In this document: positions 45,445-55,296 of the stretch, piece by piece | Layout of the letters: the number at the start of each line of letters is the position of its first letter | Numbering within the stretch: the first letter of the stretch is position 1 | Origin: IDS-8 sp035304345 | Lineage (GTDB): Bacteria; Pseudomonadota; Gammaproteobacteria; Steroidobacterales; Woeseiaceae | Length of the DNA: 64,000 nt | Assembly: GCA_035304345.1 (NCBI GenBank) | Contig: DATGQE010000041.1 | Coordinates: 1-64,000 of the forward strand | Reading direction: 5' to 3' | The notes under the pieces: model-generated | Told to the model about the DNA's origin: nothing | Databases searched by the model: none | Seen by the model: only the letters and a program-made list of their open reading frames with translations | Position numbers and translations under genes: made by a program

Positions 45445-46944
45445 TCAATGTGTGAAAAGTGGGGTAACTTGCGTCACGGCCTGCCGGTACGCCGCGTAGA
45501 GCTCCGCGTAGCGATCGGCCGTGGCGGCGTCCGGCTCGGCGCACAGCGCGTCGTTGCGGGTCAGGTGAACGGCGGCGATTTCGGCGATCGACGCCGATGA
45601 GTCCTCGCGTACCTCGAGCGCCCAGAGCGCCTGGAGCGCGGCGCCGAATGACGCGCCCTCTGCCTGCTCGAGCACGGTGACCGGCAGCCGGCAGACGTCG
45701 GCCACGATCTGCCGCCAGACGGCGCTGTTCGCCCCGCCACCGGTGAGGACGATCCCGTGGCCGGAAACGCCGAGCTCCCGCAGCCGGTCGAGCCCGTAGC
45801 GCAGCGCGAACGTCGCGCCTTCCACGGCCGAGCGCAGCAGGTGGGCCGGGCTCGCGTTGTGGGACGAGAGCCCGAGGACACATCCGCGCGCCCGCGGCAG
45901 GTTGGGGGTGCGCTCGCCGTTGAAGAACGGCAGCGTGATGAGCCCCCCCGCGCCGGTCTCCACCCCGGCGATGTCGTCGTCCAGGTTACGCGCAGACCTG
46001 CCGACCAGCGCGCTCACGAGCTCGGTGCCGAGCGTGCAGTTCATCGTGCACACGAGCGGCAGCCAGCCGCCGGTCGAGCTGCAGAAAGCGGCGATCTCGC
46101 CTTGCGGGTCGACGATCGGCCTGTCGGCGTGCGCGAACAGTGTACCCGAGCTGCCGAGGCTCATCGTCAGCCTGCCGGCGGTCACGTTGCCGGTGCCGAT
46201 GGCGGCCATCATGTTGTCGCCTCCGCCGGTTGCCACGGGCACCCCGGCGGGCAGGCCCCACTCTTCCGGCGCGGCGGGCGTCGTCTCGCCGATGAGCGCG
46301 TGCGCTTCCTCGAGCGGCGGCAGGCACTCGGTGAGATCCCGCTCGTCGTCGACCGCCGCGAGCAGCTTCTCGCTCCACTGCCGGCGGCGCACGTCGAAGA
46401 AGCCCGTGCCCGAGGCATCGCCGTATTCCATGCACGTGCGCCCCGTCAGCAGGTAATTCAGGTAATCGTGCGGCAGCAGGATGCGCGCGAGCCGCGCGTA
46501 GAGCTCCGGGTGCGCTTCCTTGAGCCAGCGCACTTTCGACGCGGTGTAACCGACGAGCACCGGGTTCCCGGCGTACTCGATGCAGCGCTCACGGCCGCCG
46601 CAGGCCTGCTCGATCGCGTCCGCCTGTGCCTGGGTCGACGTGTCGCACCAGAGCTTGACCGGTGCGAGCACCGCACCCTCGCCGTCGAGCGCGACGAAGC
46701 CGTGTTGCTGCCCGGACACGCCGATCGCCTGCGCCGTCCGGCGCACGTCCTCCGGCACCTGCCCGAGCGCGTAGCGCAGCGCCGCGGTCCACCACTCGGC
46801 GCGCTGTTCGGCACTGCCGTCCGCGCGGCGCTCGAGGGCAAGCGGCGCCGACGCGCTGCCGGCCACGCGGCGCGCCTCGTAGTCGTAGAACAGCACCTTG
46901 AGGCTCTGCGTGCCGAGATCGATTCCGAGCACCGTGCGGGTCAC
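45445..46944 (-). CDS. xylB: xylulokinase XylB
   Basis: 499 residues, FGGY sugar kinase phosphorylating D-xylulose. N-terminal phosphate loop GIDLGTQSLKVLFYD; substrate segments GVSGQQHGFVALD and KLWCDTST; C-terminal TGGGANSAVWRQI with the adenosine motif. The GTG start is preceded by GAGGGGG. It sits between the mannonate dehydratase and xylA genes with gaps of about 10-13 bases. Confidence 0.96.
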   Translation of the reverse strand: MTRTVLGIDLGTQSLKVLFYDYEARRVAGSASAPLALERRADGSAEQRAEWWTAALRYALGQVPEDVRRTAQAIGVSGQQHGFVALDGEGAVLAPVKLWCDTSTQAQADAIEQACGGRERCIEYAGNPVLVGYTASKVRWLKEAHPELYARLARILLPHDYLNYLLTGRTCMEYGDASGTGFFDVRRRQWSEKLLAAVDDERDLTECLPPLEEAHALIGETTPAAPEEWGLPAGVPVATGGGDNMMAAIGTGNVTAGRLTMSLGSSGTLFAHADRPIVDPQGEIAAFCSSTGGWLPLVCTMNCTLGTELVSALVGRSARNLDDDIAGVETGAGGLITLPFFNGERTPNLPRARGCVLGLSSHNASPAHLLRSAVEGATFALRYGLDRLRELGVSGHGIVLTGGGANSAVWRQIVADVCRLPVTVLEQAEGASFGAALQALWALEVREDSSASIAEIAAVHLTRNDALCAEPDAATADRYAELYAAYRQAVTQVTPLFTH

Positions 46945-46954
46945 GTGAGCCCCC

Positions 46955-48178
46955 TCACCAGTCGTGCATCGTGCCGTCCTCCAGCCGGTTGACCGGAAGG
47001 TAGGCGCGTCGATAGGGATACTGCCGAGCGAGGTCGGCGTCGATGTCGACGCCCAGCCCGGGCTCTTCTCCCGGGTGCAGGAACCCGTTCTCGAAGTACC
47101 ACGCGTGCGGGAAGACGCGATCGGTCTCCTCCGTGTGCGGCATGTACTCCTGGATGCCGAAGTTCGGCACCGAGAGGTCGAAGTGCAGCGCCGCCGCCAT
47201 CGCCACGGGCGACAGGTCCGTGGCGCCGTGGCAGCCGGTGCGGACGCCGTACAGGTCCGCGAGCGCCGCGATGCGCCTGAGGTGCGTGATGCCCCCGGCG
47301 TGCACGACCGTCGCGCGGATGTAATCGATGAGCTGCTCCTCGATCAGGGTCCGGCAGTCGTGGATCGAATTGAAGACCTCCCCTACGGCGAGCGGCACCG
47401 TGGTGTGCTGCCGGATCAGCCGAAAGCTCTCCTGGTTTTCCGCCGGCGTCGGGTCCTCCAGCCAGAACGGCCGCCAGCGCTCGAGATCCTTGCCGAGGCG
47501 TGCCGCCTCGATCGGCTTCAGGCGATGGTGAATGTCGTGCAGCAGGTGCAGGTCGTCGCCGAGCGCCGCGCGCGCGGCCTCGAACAGCGGCGGCACGGAA
47601 CGCAGGTACTTCTCCGTGGACCAGGCGTTCTCGGTCGGGAGGTCGGCATCGGCCGGCTCGTAGCTCAGCCTGCCGCGGCCACCCACGCCGTAGGTCGAGG
47701 CGAGCCCGGGCACGGCGGATTGCAGGCGGACGGCGCGATAACCGCGTGCGACGAACGCGCGCGCGCTCTCGATGGTCTCCTCGACGGTCCCGCCGCTCGC
47801 GTGCCCGTAGACGAGCACGCCCTCGCGGCTCGCGCCGCCGAGGAGCTGGTACACCGGCAGCCCGGCGAGCTTGCCCTTGATGTCCCACAGCGCCGTGTCG
47901 ACGGCGGCGATCGCCGTCATGGTGACCGGTCCCCGGCGCCAGTACGCCCCGCGGTAGAGGTACTGCCACGTGTCCTCGATCCGCTGTGCGTCGCGCCCGA
48001 GGAGGCACGGGACGACGTGGTCCTCGAGGTAGCTCGCCACGGCGAGCTCGCGGCCGTTCAGCGTGGCGTCGCCGACGCCCGTGGCGCCGCTCTCGGTCGT
48101 CACCCTGAGCGTGACGAAATTGCGGCCGGGACACGTGACGATGACCTCGGCCGAGGTGATTCTCTCGGCGGCGCTCAT
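46955..48178 (-). CDS. D-mannonate dehydratase, ManD type (enolase superfamily)
   Basis: 407 residues. The sequence follows the ManD/RspA group of the enolase superfamily: VTCPGRNFVTLRVTTESG, the GRELAVASYLEDHVVP lid, RIEDTWQYLYRGAYWRRGPV, the metal-ligand strands LLHDIHHRLKP, FWLEDPTP and LAVGEVFNS, and a catalytic His in GCHGATDLSP. ManD converts D-mannonate to 2-keto-3-deoxygluconate in glucuronate catabolism, replacing the unrelated UxuA. Its ATG overlaps the GH3 stop (ATGA). It links the GH67 product, glucuronate, to central metabolism; UxaC and UxuB are not in the window. Some ManD-like proteins have low activity, so specificity needs care. Confidence 0.88.
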   Translation of the reverse strand: MSAAERITSAEVIVTCPGRNFVTLRVTTESGATGVGDATLNGRELAVASYLEDHVVPCLLGRDAQRIEDTWQYLYRGAYWRRGPVTMTAIAAVDTALWDIKGKLAGLPVYQLLGGASREGVLVYGHASGGTVEETIESARAFVARGYRAVRLQSAVPGLASTYGVGGRGRLSYEPADADLPTENAWSTEKYLRSVPPLFEAARAALGDDLHLLHDIHHRLKPIEAARLGKDLERWRPFWLEDPTPAENQESFRLIRQHTTVPLAVGEVFNSIHDCRTLIEEQLIDYIRATVVHAGGITHLRRIAALADLYGVRTGCHGATDLSPVAMAAALHFDLSVPNFGIQEYMPHTEETDRVFPHAWYFENGFLHPGEEPGLGVDIDADLARQYPYRRAYLPVNRLEDGTMHDW

Positions 48179-50574
48179 GCGGCGACGACCTCCAGCACGG
48201 TCGACTTCAGGTCGGCCGAGCTCGACCCCGCCATGATGTCGAATTCGCCCGGCTCGACGACCGACCGCATGTCGCGGCCGACCAGGGCGAACGCCTCGGG
48301 ACCGAGCTCGATCGTGACGGTCGCCTGCTCGCCCGGTGCGAGCGTCACGCGCCGGAAACCCTTGAGCAGCTTCACGGGCCGCGTGACCGACGCGACCCGG
48401 TCGCGCACGTACACCTGCACGACCTCGTCGCCGGTGCGCTCGCCGGTGTTCCGGACGTCGACCCGCACCTCGACCGGCTCGCCCGCCCGCACGCGGGAGG
48501 CGGACAGCTCGGGCTCGCCGATCTCGAACGTCGTGTAGCTCAACCCGAAACCGAAAGGAAACAGCGGGCTCGCGTCGGAGAACAGGTAGCCGCGGCGGGC
48601 CGTCGGCTTGTGGTTGTAGAAATGCGGGACCTGTCCTGCCTCGCGCACCACCGTGACCGGCAGCTTCGCCCCCGGATTGACGAGCCCGAAGAGCGCCTCC
48701 GCCATGGCGGTGCCACCCTCCTGGCCCGGGTACCAACACTCGAGGATGGCGTGCGCCTTTGCGGCGACGTTCGGCCAGCTCGGCGGCCGGCCATTGATTG
48801 CGCAGACGACGACGGGCTTGCCGAGCGCGTGCAGCGCGTCGAAGAGCTCGTTCTGCTCGCCGACGAGATCGAGGCTCGTGCGATCGCCGAGGTGGTAGGT
48901 CGCGAACCCCTCGCGGCTGGTCTGCTCCGTATCGCCGATTGCCAGCACGATGACGTCCGCCTCGCGCGCGACTTCCACGGCCTCCTCGATCAGCTCGAGG
49001 TTGCGCGCGCGATCGGCGAGCAGCACCTCGTGCGCGGAGCGATCCTCGCTCTGCGTGATGTAGACGCCCTGCGCGTGCACGATGCGGGCACGCTCCCCGG
49101 CGACGGCACGCACGCCGTCGAGCAGCGTGACCGCCTGCTTCGGCACGCTGGAGTAGCCGCCGAGGCGGGCGATGCTTGCGTTCGGGCCGATGACCGCGAT
49201 CGTGCCGGCCGCCGCCGGATCGAGCGGCAGCGTGCCGTCGTTCTTCAGGAGGCACAGCGACTTGCGTGCGGCCTCCAGCGCCAGCGCGCGCGCCTCCTCG
49301 TTCCCGGTGACGCGGGTCGTGAGCGCGGCATCGCCGTACGGGTTCTCGAACAGCCCGGCGCGGAACTTGAGCTCGAGGATCCTGGCCACGGCGCGGTCGA
49401 TGTCATCCGGCTTCACCCGGCCGTCGGCGGCCTGCTCGACGAGCGAGTCGTAGCAGGTGCCGTCCGGCAGCTCGCAGTCGACGCCGGCCGCGAGCGCGAG
49501 GCGCGCCGCGTGATCGAGATCGGAAGCGACGTGGTGCAGGGTCACGAGCTGCTCGATCGCGTTGTAATCGCTCACGATGACGCCGTCGAAGCCCCACTCC
49601 CCGCGCAGCACGTCCTCGAGCAGCCAGCGATTGGCATGGCTCGGCACGCCGTCGATCTCGTTGTACGACGGCATCACCGACCGGACGCCGGTGCGCTCGA
49701 CGACGGCCTGGAACGGGGGGAAGAAATTCTCGCGGAGCTCGCGCTCCGCGATCTGCGCCGGCGCCACGTTGTTGCCGGAAAGCGGCTGCCCGTGCCCGGT
49801 CATGTGCTTCAGCGTCGCGAACACCTTCCCGTCGGCGAGCTTGTCGACCCGGCCTTCGCCCTGCAGCCCTTCGACCGCCGCGACGCCCATCTCGGATACC
49901 AGGAACGGGTCTTCGCCGAACGTCTCCTCGATGCGGCCCCAGCGTGGATCGCGCACGATGTCCACGACCGGCGAAAGCACGAGCGGCACGCCCCGCGCGC
50001 GCACCTCGCGCGCGATCACCGCCGAGACGCGCCGCATCAGGTCCGTGTCGAAGGTGCCGGCGAGCGCGATCGCCTGCGGGAACATCGTCGCGTCCGTCGC
50101 CATGTAACCGTGCAGCGATTCCTCGTGGAACAGGACCGGGATGCCGAGGCGCGTCTCCTCCACCGCCCAGCGTTGCACGGCGTTGATGAACTCGACCGTC
50201 TCTTCCGGCGTGCGCCAGCGGTCGCGCGAGCCGCCGGACGCCTCGCCGCCGCCCGGGCCGCCGCGCTTGTCCGACGGGCGCGTGACCTGCCCGATGCCGT
50301 GCGGAAAATGGCGGGAGGCCTTCTCCGGCGAAAACGCGAGGACGTCCATCACCTGTTCCTTGCGCGCCCAGATGGCGATCATCTGCGCCACCTTCTCCTC
50401 CAGCGTCATGCGCCCGAGGAGATCGCGCACGCGCTCGGCGATCGGCGCGCTCGCGTCGCGGTAGAGCGGCACGGCGGACCGGGCACGCGCCGGCGCCGCG
50501 GGCACCACCATCGCCGCGACCGGCGCACCCGCCAGCCAGCGCAGCACCTGCCGGCGGGTGGCGGACAGGTTCAC
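48175..50574 (-). CDS. GH3 beta-xylosidase/beta-glucosidase A, Tat-type signal
   Basis: 799 residues from the GTG at 50574 (the frame is open upstream to 50709, but that lies in the neighbouring gene). The leader ATRRQVLRWLAGAPVAAMVV looks like a twin-arginine signal. The GH3 barrel carries the nucleophile Asp in VIVSDYNAIEQL, plus LKHMTGHGQPLSG and VVDIVRDPRWGRIEETFGED. An (alpha/beta)6 domain and a fibronectin-III-like C-terminal domain (EVRVDVRNTGERTGDEVVQVYV) complete it. It removes terminal xylose or glucose from oligosaccharides. It overlaps the second GH3 gene (GTGA) and ManD (ATGA). Confidence 0.93.
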   Translation of the reverse strand: MNLSATRRQVLRWLAGAPVAAMVVPAAPARARSAVPLYRDASAPIAERVRDLLGRMTLEEKVAQMIAIWARKEQVMDVLAFSPEKASRHFPHGIGQVTRPSDKRGGPGGGEASGGSRDRWRTPEETVEFINAVQRWAVEETRLGIPVLFHEESLHGYMATDATMFPQAIALAGTFDTDLMRRVSAVIAREVRARGVPLVLSPVVDIVRDPRWGRIEETFGEDPFLVSEMGVAAVEGLQGEGRVDKLADGKVFATLKHMTGHGQPLSGNNVAPAQIAERELRENFFPPFQAVVERTGVRSVMPSYNEIDGVPSHANRWLLEDVLRGEWGFDGVIVSDYNAIEQLVTLHHVASDLDHAARLALAAGVDCELPDGTCYDSLVEQAADGRVKPDDIDRAVARILELKFRAGLFENPYGDAALTTRVTGNEEARALALEAARKSLCLLKNDGTLPLDPAAAGTIAVIGPNASIARLGGYSSVPKQAVTLLDGVRAVAGERARIVHAQGVYITQSEDRSAHEVLLADRARNLELIEEAVEVAREADVIVLAIGDTEQTSREGFATYHLGDRTSLDLVGEQNELFDALHALGKPVVVCAINGRPPSWPNVAAKAHAILECWYPGQEGGTAMAEALFGLVNPGAKLPVTVVREAGQVPHFYNHKPTARRGYLFSDASPLFPFGFGLSYTTFEIGEPELSASRVRAGEPVEVRVDVRNTGERTGDEVVQVYVRDRVASVTRPVKLLKGFRRVTLAPGEQATVTIELGPEAFALVGRDMRSVVEPGEFDIMAGSSSADLKSTVLEVVAA

Positions 50575-52988
50575 TCGGCGGACTCCCGTGCGGCCACCAC
50601 CGCGCCGTCCGCGATCGTGAGCACGCTGCTTTTGAGGTCCACCGAGTTCGGGCCCGCCATGATCTCGAATTCGCCGGGCTCGACCACCTCGCGCATGTCG
50701 GCGTTCCACAACCGGAAGGCCTCGGGGCCGAGCCTGAAGCTCACCGTCTTCTGCTCGCCCGGCTCGAGCGAGACGCGCTCGAAGCCCTTGAGCTCCTTCA
50801 CGGGACGGGTCACGGAGCTGACCCGGTCGCGCACGTAGAGCTGCACGGTCTCGTCACCGGCACGCTCGCCCGTGTTCGTGACCGTCACCCGCACCTCGAC
50901 GGTGCCGTCGGCCGGTATCGAGGCGGCCGAGAGCTCGGGCGCCGAGATCTCGAACGTGGTGTAGCTCAGGCCCCAGCCGAACGGGTACAAGGGTTCGGTG
51001 CTCGCGAACAGATAGCCGCGCCGCGCCGAGGGCTTGTGGTTGTAGAACATCGGGAGCTGCCCGACCTCGCGCGGGATCGTGACCGGCAGCTTGCCGCCCG
51101 GGTTCACGTCCCCGAACAACACGTTCGCGAGCGCGGTACCGCCCTGCTCGCCGAGGTACCAGGCCTCGATGAGCGCGTTCGCCTTCTCCGCGATGTCGAC
51201 GGTCGCGAGCGGCCGGCCGTTGTTCAGCACGACGACGATCGGGATGCCGAGCGCGTGCAACGCGTCGAACAGCTCCTGCTGCTCGCCGACGAGCTCGAGA
51301 CTGGCACGATCCCCGAGATGCGAATCCGCCCAGCCCTCGCGGCTCGTCTGCTCGTTGCCGCCGATCGCGAGCACGATCACGTCCGCGCCACGCGCCACGT
51401 CGACCGCTTCGCGGATCAGGCGCCGGTTCTCCTCGGGATCCGCGAGCACCACCTCGTCGGCCCACCAGTCGTCGTTCTCGGTGATCTTCACCCCCTGCGC
51501 GAACACGACCTCGGCGCGATCGCCGACGTACGTGCGCACGCCCGCGAGCAGGGAGACCGTGATCGGCGGGATGCCGTAGTAACCGCCCAGGCGGGCCACG
51601 TCGGCATTGGGGCCGATCACCGCGATACGCCCGAGCGCGTCCGCGTCGAGCGGCAGCACGCCGTCGTTCGCGAGCAGGACGACCGAGCGCTCGGCGGCGC
51701 GCCGCGCGAGCGCGCGTGCCTTGCGGGTGTTCGTGACTGCCCGGGCATGGTCGGGGTCGGCGAACGGCTCCTCGAACAGCCCGGCCCGGAACTTGACCTC
51801 CAGCAGGCGCCGCACGGCGCGATCGATGTCCGCCTCGGTCACGAGCCCGGCATCGAGCGCCGCCGGCAGGTGGGCGAAGGCACGCCCGTCGGGCAGGTCG
51901 ACGTCGACGCCGGCGCGCAAGGCCGCCGCCGCGGCGGCCGTGTAGTCGGAAACCACGTGATGCAGGTCGACGAGCTGCTCGATGGCGTAATAGTCGCTGA
52001 CGACCATGCCGTCGAAGCCCCACTCCTCCCGCAGCACGTCGTGGATGAGCCAGCGGTTCACGTGGCTCGGCACGCCGTCGATCTCGTTGTAGGACGGCAT
52101 CACCGCCTGGATGTCCGTGCGCTCGACCACGGCCCGGAACGGCGGGAAGAAGTTCTCGCGCAGCTCGCGTTCCGAGATCGGCGCCGGCCCGACGTTCGTG
52201 CCGCTTTCCGGCTGGCCGTGGCCGGTCATGTGCTTGAGCGTGGCGAACACCTTGCCGGGCGCCAGCTTCTCGATCGTGCCGCGGCCCTGCAGCCCCTCCA
52301 CGGCGGCCACGCCCAGCTCGGACACGAGCCAGGGATCTTCACCGAAGGTCTCCTCGAAGCGTCCCCAGCGGGCGTCGCGCGCGATGTCCACCACCGGCGA
52401 CAGCACGAGGTGCACGCCGCGCGCGCGGATCTCGCGCGCGGTGACCGCGTTCACTTCCCTGACGAGGTCCGGATCCCACGACGACGCGAGCGCGATCGCC
52501 TGGGGGAAGCTCGTCGCGCCGACCGCGGCATAACCGTGCAACCCCTCCTCGTGGAACAGCACCGGGATGCCGAGGCGCGTCTCCTCGATGGCGAACGACT
52601 GGATGGCGTTCACGAGCTCGACCGTCCGGGCGATGCTGCGCCACGGAACCACGCGCGGCGAAGCCGGCCCCTGGGTGTCGTTCGGTCGCGAGAAGCTGCC
52701 GAAGCCGTGCGGCCACAGCCTTCGTGCCTGCGCGGGGTCGAAACGCCCCTCGTCGTCGACCAGGTCGACCTTGCTGTCCCAGACGCTGCGGATCTGCGCG
52801 ATCTTCTCGTCCGTCGTCATGCGCCCGAGCAGGTCCTCGACCCGCTCGGGGACGGGCGCCGAGGCATCCCGGTACACGGGCTCGTCCGCGGCGAGGCACG
52901 GCGCCGACACGGCGAGCGCGGCGACGACGAACGGGAAACCGTGGATCCGCCCGCGCCTGGCGGGCTTGAGAATCGGCAATGAACGCAA
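50571..52988 (-). CDS. GH3 beta-xylosidase/beta-glucosidase B, Sec-type signal
   Basis: 805 residues, first gene of the long minus-strand operon. The TTG start is supported by GGAAGGGGGG 7 bases upstream. A Sec-like signal peptide (FPFVVAALAVSAPCLA) precedes a GH3 domain closely similar to its neighbour (nucleophile Asp in MVVSDYYAIEQL, LKHMTGHGQPESG, RFEETFGEDPWLVSE) and a fibronectin-III C-terminal domain. The two GH3 genes are tandem paralogues with different export signals. The promoter shares operator site 3 with the divergent GH67 gene. Confidence 0.94.
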   Translation of the reverse strand: MRSLPILKPARRGRIHGFPFVVAALAVSAPCLAADEPVYRDASAPVPERVEDLLGRMTTDEKIAQIRSVWDSKVDLVDDEGRFDPAQARRLWPHGFGSFSRPNDTQGPASPRVVPWRSIARTVELVNAIQSFAIEETRLGIPVLFHEEGLHGYAAVGATSFPQAIALASSWDPDLVREVNAVTAREIRARGVHLVLSPVVDIARDARWGRFEETFGEDPWLVSELGVAAVEGLQGRGTIEKLAPGKVFATLKHMTGHGQPESGTNVGPAPISERELRENFFPPFRAVVERTDIQAVMPSYNEIDGVPSHVNRWLIHDVLREEWGFDGMVVSDYYAIEQLVDLHHVVSDYTAAAAAALRAGVDVDLPDGRAFAHLPAALDAGLVTEADIDRAVRRLLEVKFRAGLFEEPFADPDHARAVTNTRKARALARRAAERSVVLLANDGVLPLDADALGRIAVIGPNADVARLGGYYGIPPITVSLLAGVRTYVGDRAEVVFAQGVKITENDDWWADEVVLADPEENRRLIREAVDVARGADVIVLAIGGNEQTSREGWADSHLGDRASLELVGEQQELFDALHALGIPIVVVLNNGRPLATVDIAEKANALIEAWYLGEQGGTALANVLFGDVNPGGKLPVTIPREVGQLPMFYNHKPSARRGYLFASTEPLYPFGWGLSYTTFEISAPELSAASIPADGTVEVRVTVTNTGERAGDETVQLYVRDRVSSVTRPVKELKGFERVSLEPGEQKTVSFRLGPEAFRLWNADMREVVEPGEFEIMAGPNSVDLKSSVLTIADGAVVAARESAE

Positions 52989-53030
52989 GGCGTGTCCCCC
53001 CTTCCGGACGGCTGGCGAATCGGGCCGCGG

Positions 53031-53059
53031 TTGACAACGACGCGGATGGTAGCGATACC
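53031..53059 (+). promoter_or_regulatory. promoter of the GH67 gene, with an opposing promoter
   Basis: TTGACA (53031-53036), a 17-base spacer and GATACC (53054-53059, weak -10) point rightwards. A second TTGACA reads leftwards (plus-strand TGTCAA at 53080-53085), with a weak CATGGT at -10 (53062-53057), for the GH3 operon. Both -10 elements overlap operator site 3. Confidence 0.55.
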
Positions 53060-53060
53060 A
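53047..53060. promoter_or_regulatory. LacI-type operator, xyl-box-like (site 3)
   Basis: TGGTAGCGATACCA fits TGnTAnCGnTAnCA exactly. Lying between the divergent GH3-manD-xylBA operon and the GH67 gene and covering both -10 regions, it should control both. Confidence 0.78.
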
Positions 53061-53106
53061 TGCGCTGCCACGTCCTTTGTGTCAACACCGGATTCCGACC
53101 GTCGCA

Positions 53107-55284
53107 ATGCTCATGTTCAGCACGAAAAAACGCACGCAAGTGATTTACGGGACAGCGGCGCGCTGTTGGGCCACCTTGCTCCTGGCCGCGCTCGGCGTGC
53201 CGCTGGCCGCGACGGCGGAAGACGGCTACGAGCTGTGGCTCCGGCATGCGCCGCTCGCGGACGCGCCGGCGGTCGGCCGCATTGTGGCGCCGGCGGACGC
53301 GTCGCCCACGCTCGCGCTCGCGCGTGACGAGCTTGCCGCGGCGCTCTCGCGGCTCACCGGCAATGACGTGCCCACGGGAGACGCGCCGGTCGACGGGGCC
53401 ATCGTCCTCGGCACGCCGGCGACCTCCGCACTCGTCCGCGACCTCGACCTGCCGCTCGCGGCCGCGGGCGACGAAGGCTTCCTCGTGCGGCGCGCCACGC
53501 TCGACGGCCGGACGGTCACGGTCGTCGCGGCGAACCGCGACGTCGGCGTGCTCTATGGCGTGTTCGCGCTGCTGCGCGAGCTCGAGACCGGCACCCCGCT
53601 GGCCGGGATCGAGCTGGCGAGCGCGCCTCGCCTGCAGCATCGCGTGCTGAACCACTGGGACAACCTCGACGGCACCGTCGAGCGCGGCTACTCCGGCCGC
53701 TCGATCTGGGACTGGTGGCGCCTGCCGGAGCATCGCGATCCCCGCTATCGCGACTACGCGCGGGCGAACGCCTCGGTCGGCATCAACGGCACGGTGCTGA
53801 ACAACGTGAATGCCGATGCGCTGTCGCTCAGCACGCGCTACATCGCGAAGGCGGCCGCCATCGCCGACGTGCTGCGCCCGTGGGGCATGCGCGTGTACCT
53901 CTCGGCGCGCTTCACGGCCCCGATCGAGCTCGGCGGGCTCGACACCGCGGATCCGCTCGATCCACGGGTCCGTGCCTGGTGGCGGGAGAAAGCCGACGAG
54001 ATCTACGCGGCGATCCCCGATTTCGGCGGTTTCCTGGTCAAGGCGAACTCCGAGGGGCAGCCCGGACCGCAGGACTACGGCCGCAGTCACGCGGACGGCG
54101 CGAACATGCTCGCCGAGGCGGTCGCACCGCACGGCGGCATCGTGATGTGGCGGGCATTCGTGTACTCAGCGGAAAACCCGGAGGACCGCGCGAAGCAGGC
54201 CTGGGACGAATTCGTGCCGCTCGACGGCGAGTTCGCCGACAACGTGCTGGTGCAGGTCAAGAACGGGCCGATCGATTTCCAGCCGCGCGAGCCGTTCCAC
54301 CCGCTGTTCGGCGCGATGCCGAAGACGCCGCTCATGATGGAGCTGCAGATCACCAAGGAGTACCTGGGCTTCGCGACGCACCTCGTGTACCTCGGTCCGC
54401 TGTTCGAGGAAGTGCTCGATGCCGACACCCGTGTCGCCGGCGAAGGCTCGACGGTGGCGCGCGTGATCGACGGAAGCCTGCACGGTTACACGGTGACCGG
54501 CATCGCCGGAGTCGCGAACACCGGATCGGATCGCGACTGGAGCGGCTCGATTTTCGACCAGTCGAACTGGTACGCCTTCGGGCGCCTGGCCTGGGACCCG
54601 TCGCTGTCCGCGCGCGAGATCGCGCAGGAATGGCTGCAGATGACGTTCTCGCGCGATCCCCGCTTCGTCGAGCCCGCGCTCGACATGATGCTCGCCTCGC
54701 ACGAAGCGGCGGTGAGCTACATGACGCCGCTCGGGCTCGCCCACCTCATGGGCACCGGGCACCATTACGGCCCCGCACCGTGGGTCTCGGACCTCGACCG
54801 CCCGGAGTGGAACCCGGTGTACTACCACCGCGCGGACCGGCACGGCATCGGCTTTGACCGCACCGCAAGTGGCAGCAACGCCGTCGCGCAGTACGCGCCG
54901 CCGGTCGCGGAGGTCTTCGGCAGCGTGGAGCGGGTTCCGCCCGAGCTCCTGCTGTGGTTCCACCGGCTGTCGTGGGATCACGTCATGCCCTCGGGGCGCA
55001 CGCTGTGGGAAGAGCTCGTCGCCCACTACGATGCCGGCGTGGCCGAAGTCGGGCGCATGCAGGCGACCTGGGCCTCGCTCGAGCCGTACGTCGACGCGGA
55101 GCGCTGGCAGAAGACGGCCGACTTCCTGCGCATCCAGCTCGCCGAGGCGCGCTGGTGGCGCGACGCCTGCCTCGCGTACTTCCACGAGGTGTCGGGGCGG
55201 CCGTGGCCGGACGGCGTGCGTCCGCCTGCGCACCCGCTCGAGCACTACCAGGCCCTCGAGTTCCCCTACGCTCCGGGCCACTGA
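53107..55284 (+). CDS. aguA: GH67 alpha-glucuronidase
   Basis: About 725 residues, exported (signal segment WATLLLAALGVPLAATA). It removes (4-O-methyl)-glucuronic acid from the non-reducing end of xylo-oligosaccharides. Family landmarks in order: LNHWDNLDGTVERGYSGRSI, the catalytic-acid block KANSEGQPGPQDYGRSHADG, WRAFVY, the catalytic-base region VKNGPIDFQPREPF and MMELQITKEYLG. The frame is open from a TTG at 53077, but that would start inside the promoter region; the ATG at 53107 (or 53113) is preferred. It is divergent from the GH3 operon across operator site 3. Confidence 0.95.
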   Translation: MLMFSTKKRTQVIYGTAARCWATLLLAALGVPLAATAEDGYELWLRHAPLADAPAVGRIVAPADASPTLALARDELAAALSRLTGNDVPTGDAPVDGAIVLGTPATSALVRDLDLPLAAAGDEGFLVRRATLDGRTVTVVAANRDVGVLYGVFALLRELETGTPLAGIELASAPRLQHRVLNHWDNLDGTVERGYSGRSIWDWWRLPEHRDPRYRDYARANASVGINGTVLNNVNADALSLSTRYIAKAAAIADVLRPWGMRVYLSARFTAPIELGGLDTADPLDPRVRAWWREKADEIYAAIPDFGGFLVKANSEGQPGPQDYGRSHADGANMLAEAVAPHGGIVMWRAFVYSAENPEDRAKQAWDEFVPLDGEFADNVLVQVKNGPIDFQPREPFHPLFGAMPKTPLMMELQITKEYLGFATHLVYLGPLFEEVLDADTRVAGEGSTVARVIDGSLHGYTVTGIAGVANTGSDRDWSGSIFDQSNWYAFGRLAWDPSLSAREIAQEWLQMTFSRDPRFVEPALDMMLASHEAAVSYMTPLGLAHLMGTGHHYGPAPWVSDLDRPEWNPVYYHRADRHGIGFDRTASGSNAVAQYAPPVAEVFGSVERVPPELLLWFHRLSWDHVMPSGRTLWEELVAHYDAGVAEVGRMQATWASLEPYVDAERWQKTADFLRIQLAEARWWRDACLAYFHEVSGRPWPDGVRPPAHPLEHYQALEFPYAPGH

Positions 55285-55296
55285 CGCAGCGCGCTC

